Assembly (NCBI RefSeq): GCF_000775285.1
Contig: NZ_JJML01000007.1
Location: forward strand, 1 to 64,000
Origin: Neosynechococcus sphagnicola sy1
GTDB taxonomy: Bacteria; Cyanobacteriota; Cyanobacteriia; Neosynechococcales; Neosynechococcaceae
DNA length: 64,000 bases
Reading direction: 5' to 3'
Below are positions 11,453 through 20,154 of the stretch, piece by piece; position 1 is the first letter of the stretch; each line of letters begins with the position of its first letter. The position numbers and the translations under genes are program-made. The notes beneath the pieces were generated by a model. That model was not told where the DNA came from. It was given only the letters and a program-made list of their open reading frames with translations, and did not search any database.

Positions 11453-12232
11453 ATGAAGTGCTTCTTTACGGGTCTGACCGATCCGGGTATCCTTCGCTCT
11501 GTTAATCAGGACGCCTATTATATCGACCCCATTGGTCGATTCTTTCTCGTAGCAGATGGGATGGGGGGACACGCCGGGGGGCAAGAAGCGAGCCGGATTG
11601 CCACCCAAATCATTCGTACCTCCCTCAACGACAACTGGTCATCACCGGAGTCATCGCGGGTTCTGCTGGAAACTGCTTTTCTGAAGGCTAACCAGGCCAT
11701 TGTTAAAGACCAACGGAGCCATCCAGAGCGCGGCGATATGGGAACCACCGCCGTAGTGGTGATGTTTCGGAAGGAACCCAATCAGCCAGAGGGCACGGAG
11801 TTAGCCTGGTGCGCCCACGTGGGGGATTCCCGACTCTATCGTTTGCGCGGAGCCAAGCTGGAGCAGATTACGGAGGATCATACCTGGGTTGCCCGAGCGA
11901 TGAAAATGGGGGAACTGTCCCCCGATCAGGTTCGCACTCACCCGTGGCGACACGTTCTCTCCCAGTGCTTAGGTCGCGAGGACTTACATCAAGTTGATAT
12001 TCAAACCCTGGAAGTTCAGGTGGGCGATCGCCTGCTGTTGTGCAGTGATGGTCTCACCGAAGAACTCTCCGATCACCTGATTGCCTCTCACTTAAAATCA
12101 ATTCGTGCCAGTGATAAGGCTGTCGCAGCCCTAGTCAACGCTGCCAAAGAAAAAGGGGGGCGGGATAACATTACCGTGGTGCTGATCACAATTGATGTCC
12201 AAGCTCCGACCGTTGCTAAGGCTGGAGCTTAA
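11453..12232 (+). CDS. PP2C-type Ser/Thr protein phosphatase
   Basis: This 259-residue phosphatase of the Stp/PrpC type removes phosphate from Ser/Thr residues using two Mn2+ or Mg2+ ions. The metal-binding aspartates are in VNQDAYY, VADGMGGHAGG and CSDGLTEEL, with RDNITVVLI at the end. GTTAVVVMF and AHVGDSRLYRLR are also family signatures. It is a soluble single-domain protein with no membrane segment. It lies downstream of two kinase-family genes on the same strand and ends 15 bases from the convergent sigF stop. Opposing the Hanks kinase at 7.5 kb is a reasonable but untested role. Confidence 0.93.
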   Translation: MKCFFTGLTDPGILRSVNQDAYYIDPIGRFFLVADGMGGHAGGQEASRIATQIIRTSLNDNWSSPESSRVLLETAFLKANQAIVKDQRSHPERGDMGTTAVVVMFRKEPNQPEGTELAWCAHVGDSRLYRLRGAKLEQITEDHTWVARAMKMGELSPDQVRTHPWRHVLSQCLGREDLHQVDIQTLEVQVGDRLLLCSDGLTEELSDHLIASHLKSIRASDKAVAALVNAAKEKGGRDNITVVLITIDVQAPTVAKAGA

Positions 12233-12247
12233 GGAATGCATCAGCGG

Positions 12248-13033
12248 CTAAGGATCAATCTGTAATACCTGGGGCTCGATCAGGGTAATCATCTGCTGAA
12301 TTCCCCGTTGGATGCGGCGAGTCACCGTCATCGGGCTGACCCCTGTGCGCTCCGCTACTTCTTTACGGGATAAGTTACGAAAAAACACGAATTCAATGGC
12401 TTCGCGGGTTTTCTCCTCCAGTTGGCTTAAGGCTCCCTGTACCTGTTGACGCTCTTCTTCGCGGGTTTGTAAGGCTGCAAATCGTAGATCCGGTAGGGTA
12501 TCACCTAGGGCCATGTAAGAGTCTGTCTGGTGAGAGGCCGTGGCATCTAAACTCAGGGGGATGCGGTTACGGTTAACCAATTTGCACTCCTGCCACTCCT
12601 CCAGTGAGATCTGCAACGCTTGAGCAATTTCCTCGTCATTGGGTTGTCGCCCCAGGTTCGTAAACAGGGAGGCTCGGATCGCCTGCCCAGCCTTGTGCAG
12701 CTGTTGCCAACGCCGAGGAATTCTCACCGCCCCGCTGCGATCGCGCAGAAAGTGCAGAATTTCTCCCCGAATATACGGCACGGCAAAAGAACTAAAGGCG
12801 CAGCCCTGGGTGGGGTCAAAACGCTCAATGGCTCGAATCAGTCCCAAATACCCCACTTGTTCTAGATCTTCATAGGGTTCCGCACATTGGTAACTGACAC
12901 GATGGGCTAGCTTGCGCACCAAGCCAGCATGTAACTTTACTAACTGATTCCGAGCCTCAATGGAAGGCTGCTGGTGATACGCCACCAACAGTTCCAGACC
13001 TCGGTAGCGAAAGGTTGATTCATGGGTTGTCAT
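12248..13033 (-). CDS. sigF: Group 3 RNA polymerase sigma factor, SigF type
   Basis: This 261-residue sigma-70 factor has regions 2, 3 and 4 but lacks region 1.1. Region 2 is EDLEQVGYLGLIRAIERFDP and AFSSFAVPYIRGEILHFLRD. Region 3 follows from RIPRRWQQLHKAGQ. Region 4 ends with SRKEVAERTGVSPMTVTRRI, the helix-turn-helix that reads the -35 box. It belongs to the SigB/SigF/SigG group. In Synechocystis, SigF is needed for pilus formation and phototaxis and affects stress genes; applying that here is inference. No anti-sigma factor is adjacent, although a STAS-domain protein lies at 49.5 kb. Confidence 0.88.
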   Translation of the reverse strand: MTTHESTFRYRGLELLVAYHQQPSIEARNQLVKLHAGLVRKLAHRVSYQCAEPYEDLEQVGYLGLIRAIERFDPTQGCAFSSFAVPYIRGEILHFLRDRSGAVRIPRRWQQLHKAGQAIRASLFTNLGRQPNDEEIAQALQISLEEWQECKLVNRNRIPLSLDATASHQTDSYMALGDTLPDLRFAALQTREEERQQVQGALSQLEEKTREAIEFVFFRNLSRKEVAERTGVSPMTVTRRIQRGIQQMITLIEPQVLQIDP

Positions 13034-13367
13034 AGCCAGTCCTCAGCAACTCTCCCGTAGTGGCTGCGAGAAAATACTTATCGAGATTGGTCTACTAATT
13101 ACCCCTGATCGCTTCAGTACCCTCGCAGATGTCATTGTCTGGGACGGCCAGGGGAGAATCTATCGTCCAACTACGGATAAGCAAACCTGCTAGTCTCAAA
13201 ACTTACGTGCTTATACAGGTATTTTGGGGGCGATCGCTGGACGTTATTTTGCTTTTCTTAAGAATGGCGGTGGGGTAGGAGTCAACAGCTGCTAGCATTT
13301 TTTGGCAAGACTGATTCACAATAGAGTCGCAGGCTCTCTTCATTTCTTCAGCACTTAACAACGTCCT
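13034..13367 (+). other. Intergenic region between divergent sigF and the Bax-inhibitor-like gene
   Basis: This region should contain promoters for both genes. I see one HIP1-like CGATCG near 13231 and no ORF, hairpin with a T-run or clear operator. Confidence 0.4.
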
Positions 13368-14095
13368 ATGAGCAATACCAGCAATTTTCGAGCAGCAATT
13401 CGAGCAGCGAAAGATCAGGCACTGGTGGGGCCAAACGTAATCGCCAACGCCCTGCCCTTTGTTGGGGGGGGTTGGTTTTAACGGCGGTAGGAACCTATGG
13501 TGGATTGGGGGTCATCCGCGCCAATCCCAGCCTGTTTCTGCCGACCTTTATTGCAGCCTTGGTCGTGGAATTGATTCTCTTCTTTGTAGTTCGTGGGGTT
13601 GCAGAAAAAGGTAACAATGGCTTGGCACTGCCGCTGCTAGCAACCTATAGCTTGCTCTCTGGTTATACCCTGAGTGGGCTGGTGTGGGTAGCTTTAGGAA
13701 CCAAAGGAGTGGGGATTGGTGGTATAGCCTTTGCGGCTCTTGGTTGCGGAATCACGTTCATTGTCGGGCGGCAAATTGGCTCCAATCTTTCCGAGCAAGA
13801 TGGGATGGCGTTGACCAAAACGGTGCAGTTAGGTTTAATTGCCCTCGTGGTGGTACTGGTCGGCCAATTGCTGTGCAGTATCTTTGGGGTGTTTACCCCC
13901 ACATGGTTAGAAATTGCCATTTCTGGTATCGGAGTGCTGTTGTTTGCAGGTGCCGCCGTTGTAGATTTCTACATCCTCCCCCGCTCCTATCGCGATGAAC
14001 AATATCTATGCGCAGCGCTGTCGATGTATTTGACGTACATTAACTTGTTTATCTTTATTCTGCGTCTGCTCATTGCCATCAATAGTCGGGACTAA
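13368..14095 (+). CDS. Bax inhibitor-1 (BI-1/YccA)-like membrane protein, one frame shift
   Basis: Corrected length is about 242 residues with six or seven membrane helices. The true start is the ATG at 13368 (MSNTSNFRAAIRAAKDQ); the frame breaks at G8 (13463-13470). Adding one G gives NALPFVGGGLVLTAVGTYGG and joins the rest of the protein. Later features are ELILFFVVRG, an IGGIAFAALGCGITFIVG segment and a C-terminal helix with YLTYINLFIFILRLL. The family conducts or regulates Ca2+ leak in other organisms; its role in cyanobacteria is not known. The gene stands alone between sigF and a repeat-bearing intergenic region. Confidence 0.75.
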
Positions 14096-14142
14096 GAGTC
14101 GATTGACTGACATTCAGGATTTCCGGTGGGTAGACGTTGTCT

Positions 14143-14214
14143 CTGCCCACTGATCCCCCGACAAGACTGCCCACTGATCCCCCGACAAGACTGCCCACTG
14201 ATCCCCCGACAAGA
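14143..14214 (+). repeat. Three perfect tandem copies of a 24-bp unit
   Basis: The unit begins CTGCCCACTGATCCCCCGAC and is followed by AAGA. Copies run 14143-14166, 14167-14190 and 14191-14214 with no mismatch. Because the unit is a multiple of three, the minus strand shows an apparent LVGGSVGS peptide repeat, which I consider a shadow. Confidence 0.95.
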
Positions 14215-14438
14215 TAAGTGTCAATCATTTCTCCCGCCCGAGACCGCTGAACAGGAATCGCTTCTGCGTCAGACACTTGGATGTGTGCTGGGTCTTGCAG
14301 TGGAGGATCCAGCACAGAGAGACGACCAATCCAGTGAGTCTTGTCAGTCTGGGTCTTTCACCGATGATTTGCCACTCTGTTGAGATCGCTGGTGATCACA
14401 GGTTTCTTCTTGGGCGTTGAGATCTGGGGAACAATGCA

Positions 14439-14505
14439 TCCCGTCTCAACAGCCAGTGCCAAGCATTCTAGCGAGAGGCTTCTATCTTTTGGTATTGAGA
14501 CGGGA
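14439..14505. repeat. Perfect 11-bp inverted repeat with a 45-base spacer
   Basis: The arms are TCCCGTCTCAA (14439-14449) and TTGAGACGGGA (14495-14505). They lie just downstream of the amino-acid-binding protein gene on the minus strand. No T-run follows either arm, so an ordinary intrinsic terminator is doubtful. The spacing also fits the ends of a very small mobile sequence. Confidence 0.7.
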
Positions 14506-14527
14506 GTTTCAGAGTTGATTGCCAGCT

Positions 14528-15835
14528 TTACTGGGGAGTAACTTTGCCAATCACCGCAATCTTGCCATCATCTTGAACTGTCCAGATATCGTAGATGCCA
14601 ACAACATCCCCGTTGGCATCCAGATCCACATTGCTGCTGGCTCCCTGGTAGTTGATATCCTTACCCTGGCGTAGGAGTTCCAACCCTTGACAAACATCGG
14701 TAACTTCCTCCCCAGGGCCATTGGCAACCTCGCGAATCTTGCTTTGAATCCCTTCCCCCGTATTCGAGTGGGCTGCCTGTGCCGCCAATACCAGTAAGGC
14801 TGTTGCATCCCATGAGTGGGGAACAAAAGGGCTGATCGGGCGATTGTACTTCGCTTCCCATCGCTTGGAGAGATCGGCAAGCGCTTTACCATCGGCACCT
14901 GGGACTGTGCCCAACGCCCCCGCCAAAATAAACTTACCCGTGGCTGACTGACCCACTTGGGTGGGGAAGTCGGGGGAGGAAACGCCATCGGTGAGTAGGA
15001 TTTGTACCCCCTTACTCACCCCCTGTTCGTAGGCCGATTTCAGCAGCAGGCTGCCAGTTTCAGTATAGAGTACCGCAATTACGGCATCGGGTTTGTTGGC
15101 AAAGGCAGTAGCAGCTTCGGTATCAAAGGTCGTCGCCTTAGGGTCATAGCGGGTGGGGTTAGCCTCATTGATCACCGTTCCCCCTAACTTCTTAAAGGCG
15201 GCGACAAAAACCTTCTCAAATCCAACCCCATAGTCGTTGTTGATTACCAGGGTAGACACCCGCTTAAAGCCTTTGTCGTGGGCGAGTTTTGCCAAGGCTT
15301 GTGCCTGGTAAGTGTCAGGAGGAGCAGTACGAGCCCAGTAGCCTTTGAACTCTCCCTTGGCGGCGCGATCGGTAAAGACGGGACTGGTACTCCCCGGTGA
15401 AATCAACATCACCTTGTTGCGCACAGCAATGGGAACAGCAGCACTGGAAACACTACTGGCAAAGGAGCCAACCACACCAGCCACCTGATCCACCTCCGTG
15501 AGCTTGGTCATGCCCTCAGCTCCGGCTCTAGGATCGGTCTGGTCATCTACGGCCACCAAGGTAACAGGTTCACCGTTGACCCCGCCACACTGATTCACGG
15601 TATCTACGAGCAGCGGCACGGCATTGAGCATTGGCTGTCCAATGGACGATAGATCACCTGTGGCAGGCAAGAGTGAGCCGATTTTCAGTCCCTTAGCAGC
15701 GGGGGTGGGACTACTGGTCTGGGGATTGTTCGTCGCCACATCTTGACAGGCAGCACTGAGAAAACCTGTGACTACGGTTGTCAGTGCCAGGGCGATCGCG
15801 GTGCGGGGATTTAGGCCAGGGGTAGATGAATGCAT
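14528..15835 (-). CDS. LivK/NatB-type amino-acid ABC transporter substrate-binding lipoprotein
   Basis: This 435-residue periplasmic binding protein of the branched-chain/neutral amino-acid (HAAT) type captures substrate for an ABC importer. The start at 15835 is preceded by a good GGAGGAG site; the longer open frame upstream is not needed. The N-terminus is a lipoprotein signal, hydrophobic core ALALTTVVTGFLSAAC with the lipid-attachment cysteine at about residue 30. The mature part begins with LKIGSLLPATGDLSSIGQPM, typical of peripla_BP_6 domains, and contains VVGSFASSVSSAAVPIA and VINNDYGVGFEKVF. No permease or ATPase gene lies nearby, so the transporter partners are elsewhere. NatB of Synechocystis is the closest named relative I can suggest. 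Confidence 0.86.
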   Translation of the reverse strand: MHSSTPGLNPRTAIALALTTVVTGFLSAACQDVATNNPQTSSPTPAAKGLKIGSLLPATGDLSSIGQPMLNAVPLLVDTVNQCGGVNGEPVTLVAVDDQTDPRAGAEGMTKLTEVDQVAGVVGSFASSVSSAAVPIAVRNKVMLISPGSTSPVFTDRAAKGEFKGYWARTAPPDTYQAQALAKLAHDKGFKRVSTLVINNDYGVGFEKVFVAAFKKLGGTVINEANPTRYDPKATTFDTEAATAFANKPDAVIAVLYTETGSLLLKSAYEQGVSKGVQILLTDGVSSPDFPTQVGQSATGKFILAGALGTVPGADGKALADLSKRWEAKYNRPISPFVPHSWDATALLVLAAQAAHSNTGEGIQSKIREVANGPGEEVTDVCQGLELLRQGKDINYQGASSNVDLDANGDVVGIYDIWTVQDDGKIAVIGKVTPQ

Positions 15836-15941
15836 CGATATTAAACTCCTCCTCAACGGTTGTTCAAAATCTATACTGTTTATCGTGCTGAAATCTAACC
15901 ATTGTCCATAAACTGTCCCAAATGTCCAGCCGCAGCAAGCT

Positions 15942-16619
15942 CTAGAGGTGAATTTCCGACACCGCGATCGCACCGGAGAAACACACATCCACATCGGCAC
16001 CCGGGGTACGGGAGCGTTGGGCATACTCCCCCACATAGTAAAGCTGCGCTCCCTCGACCCGAAAATTGACGGACAAAGGGCGGGTACAGGGGGGACAGAA
16101 GATGACTGCTGGATCGGGTTGCTCCGGCTCTAGGTGGGGGAAATTGACATTCCAGAAGTTTCCGGGGGGGAGGGGCAACTGGATCAGGTCTGCCATTACC
16201 CGGCGAGTCCAGCGGGTGGCCCGTGCCCAGTCGATGGGGTGTTTGCCCCGACGATATTGGGAAAATGCAATCCCTGGAAGGCCATGGAGGGCGGCTTCTC
16301 GGATGGCTGCCACCGTTCCTGAAATATAAATATCCGTGCCCAGGTTGGCACCCTGATTGATCCCGGACAGTACGTAGTTCAGGGCGGGGTCGAGATGGCG
16401 GAGGGCGACTCGGACACAATCAACGGGGGTGCCGCTCAGGGCAAAGACCTGCTCAGCGCGTTGCTGCAACTGGAGGGGTTGACGGGTTGTGACCTGGTGG
16501 CTGCAACCCGAAAGTTCCTGATCAGGAGCCACCACCATCACATCTTCGCCAAGGGCTTGCAAGAGCGCCTGGAGCCCAGGGGCATCAACACCATCATCAT
16601 TGGTGACGAGCAATTTCAT
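15942..16619 (-). CDS. surE: 5'-nucleotidase SurE
   Basis: SurE is a metal-dependent phosphatase acting on nucleoside 5'- and 3'-monophosphates, linked to stationary-phase survival. The 225-residue protein starts at the ATG at 16619 (MKLLVTNDDGVDAPG), where TNDDG holds the metal-binding aspartates. Other signatures are APDQELSGCSHQVT, ALSGTPVDCVRVAL and SGINQGANLGTDIYISGTVAAAREAA-like sequence (here VAAIREAALHG). The upstream in-frame extension to 16733 has no homology feature and is rejected. The gene is followed on the same strand by the amino-acid-binding lipoprotein after about 100 bases. Confidence 0.94.
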   Translation of the reverse strand: MKLLVTNDDGVDAPGLQALLQALGEDVMVVAPDQELSGCSHQVTTRQPLQLQQRAEQVFALSGTPVDCVRVALRHLDPALNYVLSGINQGANLGTDIYISGTVAAIREAALHGLPGIAFSQYRRGKHPIDWARATRWTRRVMADLIQLPLPPGNFWNVNFPHLEPEQPDPAVIFCPPCTRPLSVNFRVEGAQLYYVGEYAQRSRTPGADVDVCFSGAIAVSEIHL

Positions 16620-16707
16620 GCTGTTGACAGGCGGGGCGTTGGCACTCACAAGGTCAGGATCTTTAGGGATAGTCTCACTCGTGCCAGTGTATGCCAAAAT
16701 GGCAAAA

Positions 16708-17808
16708 TTACGCGGGGTGAAAGTAAAAGGCAATCCCTAACACCAGATAGGTTGCCAGTAATAAGGTGCCATCCAGCCAGTTAGACCGCCCGCCAAAGCT
16801 AATCAGGTTGGTGACGGTAACCGCGATCGCCAAGGCAATGACTTCAAAGGGATTAAAATTTAGATCAATCGGTTGACCCATCGCCTGACCCACCAGCACT
16901 AAAACCGGAGCCACAAATAGGGCAATCAATAAACTATCCCCGGTTGCGGTGGAGACGGTTAAATCCATCTGATTTTTCAGCGACAGCCGCACAACGGTGA
17001 CATAACCAGCAACATCACTGATCAGCGGCAGCAGAATCACCCCTGTAAACAGGGAGGTCAGCCCTAGCTCCTGGATTTCGGACTCAATCACATTGACAAA
17101 CAAGTCGGATTCAAAGGCAACAGCGATCGTGGAAACTAATAAGACGAGCATCCATCCCCATAACTTTGACCAACGCTGGAGGGGCACATCGTGATCTGAG
17201 CCGAAGTTATTGGCCTCCATGCCTTCATCGACGAGACCCACATCATAGAGATAGCTATGGGTCTTGAGGGAGAACAGCAACGTTAATCCATAGACAATAA
17301 TCAGAATCGCCGACACCGAGATCGAGATATAACGAATGGCTGCTGCATCCACAATATTGGAGGTGTTGATCACCATGGTGGGCAGGGCGACTGCAATCAC
17401 GGCTAAGGTCATTGAGGAGCCATTCACCTTAGCCATAATTGGCTTAAAGGTTTGTTCCTTATAGCGCAGTCCTCCCGTCAACATTGCCATGCCCAGCAGC
17501 AACAGCAGGGCACTGAGAATACTCCCCGTAATACTGGCTTCCACAATATCCACCAATCCTTTCCGCAGCGCCATAAAGGCAATGATCAGTTCCGTGGCAT
17601 TGCCAAATAGGGCATTCACCAAGCCTCCCAGAGAAGGCCCAGTGACCACCGCTACTTTCTCGGTAGCAGTACTCAACCACAGGGATAGGGTGACGATGGA
17701 AATTGCAGCGGTGAGGAAGATCGCCAGTTCTCCCCACTGCAAAAGATTAGCGGCGATTGAAACCGGGACAAAGGCCAAAAGAACCAGGGGAACAATGTTT
17801 TTGGTCAT
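16708..17808 (-). CDS. Calcium/proton exchanger (CaxA-like) with a degenerate second repeat motif
   Basis: This 366-residue protein with about eleven membrane helices belongs to the CAX branch of the Ca2+/cation antiporter family, which moves Ca2+ out in exchange for H+. The first alpha-repeat is canonical: GGLVNALFGNATELIIAF, with the key glutamate. The second should read like GNAAEHVTAV, but here it is SDVAGYVTVV, so the conserved Asn and the acidic Glu are changed (to Asp and Gly). The following KNQMDL and LIALFVAPVLVLVG parts are kept. The TGSILSALLLLLG stretch also replaces a usual Asn by Ala. Ion specificity or activity could therefore differ from ordinary CAX proteins. No frame shift is needed to read it. 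Confidence 0.85.
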   Translation of the reverse strand: MTKNIVPLVLLAFVPVSIAANLLQWGELAIFLTAAISIVTLSLWLSTATEKVAVVTGPSLGGLVNALFGNATELIIAFMALRKGLVDIVEASITGSILSALLLLLGMAMLTGGLRYKEQTFKPIMAKVNGSSMTLAVIAVALPTMVINTSNIVDAAAIRYISISVSAILIIVYGLTLLFSLKTHSYLYDVGLVDEGMEANNFGSDHDVPLQRWSKLWGWMLVLLVSTIAVAFESDLFVNVIESEIQELGLTSLFTGVILLPLISDVAGYVTVVRLSLKNQMDLTVSTATGDSLLIALFVAPVLVLVGQAMGQPIDLNFNPFEVIALAIAVTVTNLISFGGRSNWLDGTLLLATYLVLGIAFYFHPA

Positions 17809-18175
17809 AGTGTGGGGATTGGCATACCTTATAACCTAGCGTGAGAGGGGTAGCCCCACCACCAACACTGGATCTACCGGGTGAGGATGGGCAAGGGCGA
17901 TCGCGTTTTGCCCTGGATTTCTCAGAGGGGTAACATTTGTCGGCAATGATGCGATTGTGGGACTCTCGAAGCCATGCCATTGCTGGCGAACAGATGCGGA
18001 GAAACCCTCCTATCAAATGTCAAATATGGTGACCAATTCGTGTCATACCAATAAGAAATCAAAGATGGGTTACGATGGGTGATCTCGAAAAAGACAATCA
18101 ACCCAGCAATGATCGGAGAGCGGTCTTTGGCCGACGCCTTGTATAATCACAGAAACCTACCACAGTGAAACGGCA
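17809..18175 (+). other. Intergenic region between divergent cax and tic20
   Basis: This should hold both promoters. I found no ORF above 30 codons, no strong hairpin and no operator-like palindrome. Confidence 0.4.
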
Positions 18176-18674
18176 ATGACTTGGAACGGCTCAACCCCAT
18201 CTGTGACCGATCGAATTTTCGGAGCAGTTCCCTATCTGCTGCCGCTCATGGATGTTTTAATTGCTGGCTATGAGAAGCCATTGCTCCATCAGTTCCCCAT
18301 TTTAGAGGTGGCTCTCGTCCCCTTGATGCCGTTCCTGCAAGTTTATTCCCAACTGCTTTTTAATATTCCCTTTGCCGGGATGATCCTGTTTTTTGTGCTG
18401 TACATGGCCGTGGTGCGCAATGAGAATCTGAGTCGATTTGTGCGATTTAATGTCATGCAGGCTCTACTACTGGACATCATTCTGATTCTCTGTAATCTGA
18501 TCCTGCCTATTTTAGCCTAAGGGGATTCAAATTCCCTTCGTCCTAGAGACCCTTTTGAATACCATCTTTTTAGGCATGGTCGCCATCTTTGGTTATGGAG
18601 TGGTGCAGTCTCTGCGGGGACAGGATGCTGAAATTCCTGCCATTTCCGATGCGGTGAATTTGCAAATCCGTTAA
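18176..18674 (+). CDS. Tic20-family membrane protein, one frame shift
   Basis: Tic20 is a four-helix membrane protein of the chloroplast import channel; the role of its cyanobacterial homologues is unsettled. The corrected product is about 165 residues: DRIFGAVPYLLPLMDVLIAG, IPFAGMILFFVLYMAVVRN, LSRFVRFNVMQALLLDIIL and a last helix LLNTIFLGMVAIFGYGVVQS. The frame ends early at 18520, but removing one base near 18516 gives ILAKGIQIPFVLETLL and continues to the stop at 18672-18674. The final stop shares bases with the convergent FAH gene (TTAA). Confidence 0.86.
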
Positions 18675-19477
18675 TCCTCTGGCTGGACAGGGGGGAGGGG
18701 CATGGGGATCGGTCTGGGGATCACGGTGTTTTCCAGGGAGCCGATGCCCTCGATTTCCACCCGGATGCGATCGCCAATTTGCATCGCTCCTACTCCCGCA
18801 GGCGTTCCAGTCAACACCACATCTCCTGGTAACAGCGTCATGATCTGGCTGATATAGGCAACGAGTACCTCGGGGGGGAATACCATCTGATCAATGGTGG
18901 CTGATTGCACCAGTTGCTGATTTAAAAAAGTCTGGAGGCGGGCACCGGGGCTGAGTTCCCGCACAATCCATGGTCCTAGGGGGCAGAAGGTATTGAAACC
19001 TTTGGCTCGTGTCCACTGACTATCCTGACGCTGTAAGTCCCGAGCGGTGATGTCATTGGCAATTGTATATCCCCAAATCTTGTCGGTGATCTGCTCCGGG
19101 ATACAGTCTTGGCATTGAGCACCGATCACCAGTGCCAGTTCCCCTTCGTATTCAACCTGCTGAGACTGGGGTGGATATTGGATCTCTTGGTTCAGTGCAA
19201 TCACGGCGGTGGGAGGCTTGAGAAACAGGAGCGGCTCCGTCGGAATCGGCGTATCCATTTCCGCAGCATGGGCAGCATAGTTTTTGCCCACGGCAACAAT
19301 TTTAGAGGGGGTACAGGGAGCTAAGAGTTGATAACTGTCTGGCTCTAATTCCAGGGAAACTGGCTGACCTGCCGACCAGGGAGCGCCATCCCACACTTTG
19401 ACGGTGCGATTCAATTGCAACAGACCGTAGCAAATCTTGCCTGTTGCCGTTTGGACACGAACATAGCGCTGTGCCAT
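18671..19477 (-). CDS. Fumarylacetoacetate hydrolase (FAH) family protein
   Basis: The protein has 268 residues, with a short N-terminal domain and the FAH catalytic fold. FAH-family members hydrolyse or decarboxylate beta-diketo acids; the bacterial FAHD1 group includes acylpyruvate hydrolases and oxaloacetate decarboxylases. Seen here are KIVAVGKNYAAHAAEM, VEYEGELALVIG with metal-binding glutamates, GYTIANDITARDLQ with the metal aspartate, and PGDVVLTGTPAGVG near the end. The exact substrate cannot be told from the sequence. Its stop overlaps that of tic20 by four bases on the other strand. Confidence 0.87.
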   Translation of the reverse strand: MAQRYVRVQTATGKICYGLLQLNRTVKVWDGAPWSAGQPVSLELEPDSYQLLAPCTPSKIVAVGKNYAAHAAEMDTPIPTEPLLFLKPPTAVIALNQEIQYPPQSQQVEYEGELALVIGAQCQDCIPEQITDKIWGYTIANDITARDLQRQDSQWTRAKGFNTFCPLGPWIVRELSPGARLQTFLNQQLVQSATIDQMVFPPEVLVAYISQIMTLLPGDVVLTGTPAGVGAMQIGDRIRVEIEGIGSLENTVIPRPIPMPLPPVQPED

Positions 19478-19697
19478 AGCCCTTAACCTATACTCCCGGA
19501 CAGTCTTCTAGAGATATCACCTGTTCCATCCTCGACGCTAGAGCGGAGTTCCATTGCCAGTGAGGCTGAGAACTGGTGTAGAATTGTAATTCCTTGCTTT
19601 GTCGGCGGTGGGTTCATGGGAATACAACCCAGCTTGTTTCTTCCCGGTTTACCACTAGACTGTCCAAAGCCATATAGTCCATAAGGAAAGATTTGGC

Positions 19698-20021
19698 ATG
19701 AGCTACATTTACGAAACCATGTACATCTTACGATCTGATTTGGGGGAAGACCTCATCGATCAGGCGATCGCGAAGTATCAAACCATTTTGCAAGAGAATG
19801 GTGCCGAAATTCTGGCAACCCAGCATCGAGGGAAGCGACGGTTGGCCTACGAAATTAAAAAGCAGCGGGAAGGGATCTATGTTCAGGTTAACCATCGCGG
19901 GAGTGGTGCCGCCATTGCTTTGATGGAACGGGCCATGCGCTTGAGTGATGAAGTCATCCGCTTTCTGACCATTAAGCAGGAAGTCCCAGAAACACCCGCT
20001 GCCGCTGAAACAGACGATTAA
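19698..20021 (+). CDS. rpsF: 30S ribosomal protein S6
   Basis: S6 is a primary platform protein of the 30S subunit that binds with S18. The 107-residue product begins [17 protein letters not shown] and contains the strand-helix pattern with [15 protein letters not shown] and [20 protein letters not shown]. Length and motifs are typical. An AAGGAAAG ribosome-binding site lies just upstream. The usual partners rpsR and ssb are not adjacent. A 13-bp hairpin follows 41 bases after the stop. Confidence 0.96.
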   Translation: MSYIYETMYILRSDLGEDLIDQAIAKYQTILQENGAEILATQHRGKRRLAYEIKKQREGIYVQVNHRGSGAAIALMERAMRLSDEVIRFLTIKQEVPETPAAAETDD

Positions 20022-20062
20022 GGCTGGATCGCCGCTCTGGGAGTTCCATCGGCAATCTACAG

Positions 20063-20103
20063 CCCCCTGACCCAGTGCCCAAGCGAGGGGCTGGGTCAGG
20101 GGG
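20063..20103 (+). terminator. Perfect 13-bp inverted repeat after rpsF
   Basis: The arms are CCCCCTGACCCAG (20063-20075) and CTGGGTCAGGGGG (20091-20103) with a 15-base loop. The hairpin is strong and well placed to end rpsF transcription, but only TTGG follows instead of a T-run. It could also protect the 3' end or lie within an rpsF-downstream gene operon. Confidence 0.55.
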
Positions 20104-20154
20104 TTGGCAGCTGAATCCCTTAGCAGAGGATCCATTACAGGAGCAGAAAGCTTG

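Larger units (their letters stand above)
14096..14527 (+). other. Intergenic region with tandem repeat and inverted repeat
   Basis: No convincing gene lies here. The region holds the 24-bp tandem repeat at 14143-14214 and the 11-bp inverted repeat at 14439-14505, entered separately. Both flanking genes end here (convergent). Confidence 0.5.

Noticed and set aside
14079-14315. Minus-strand ORF with an LVGGSVGS repeat
   Set aside because: The repeat comes from translating the 24-bp tandem DNA repeat. There is no ribosome-binding site or homology, and the unit length is a multiple of three by chance.
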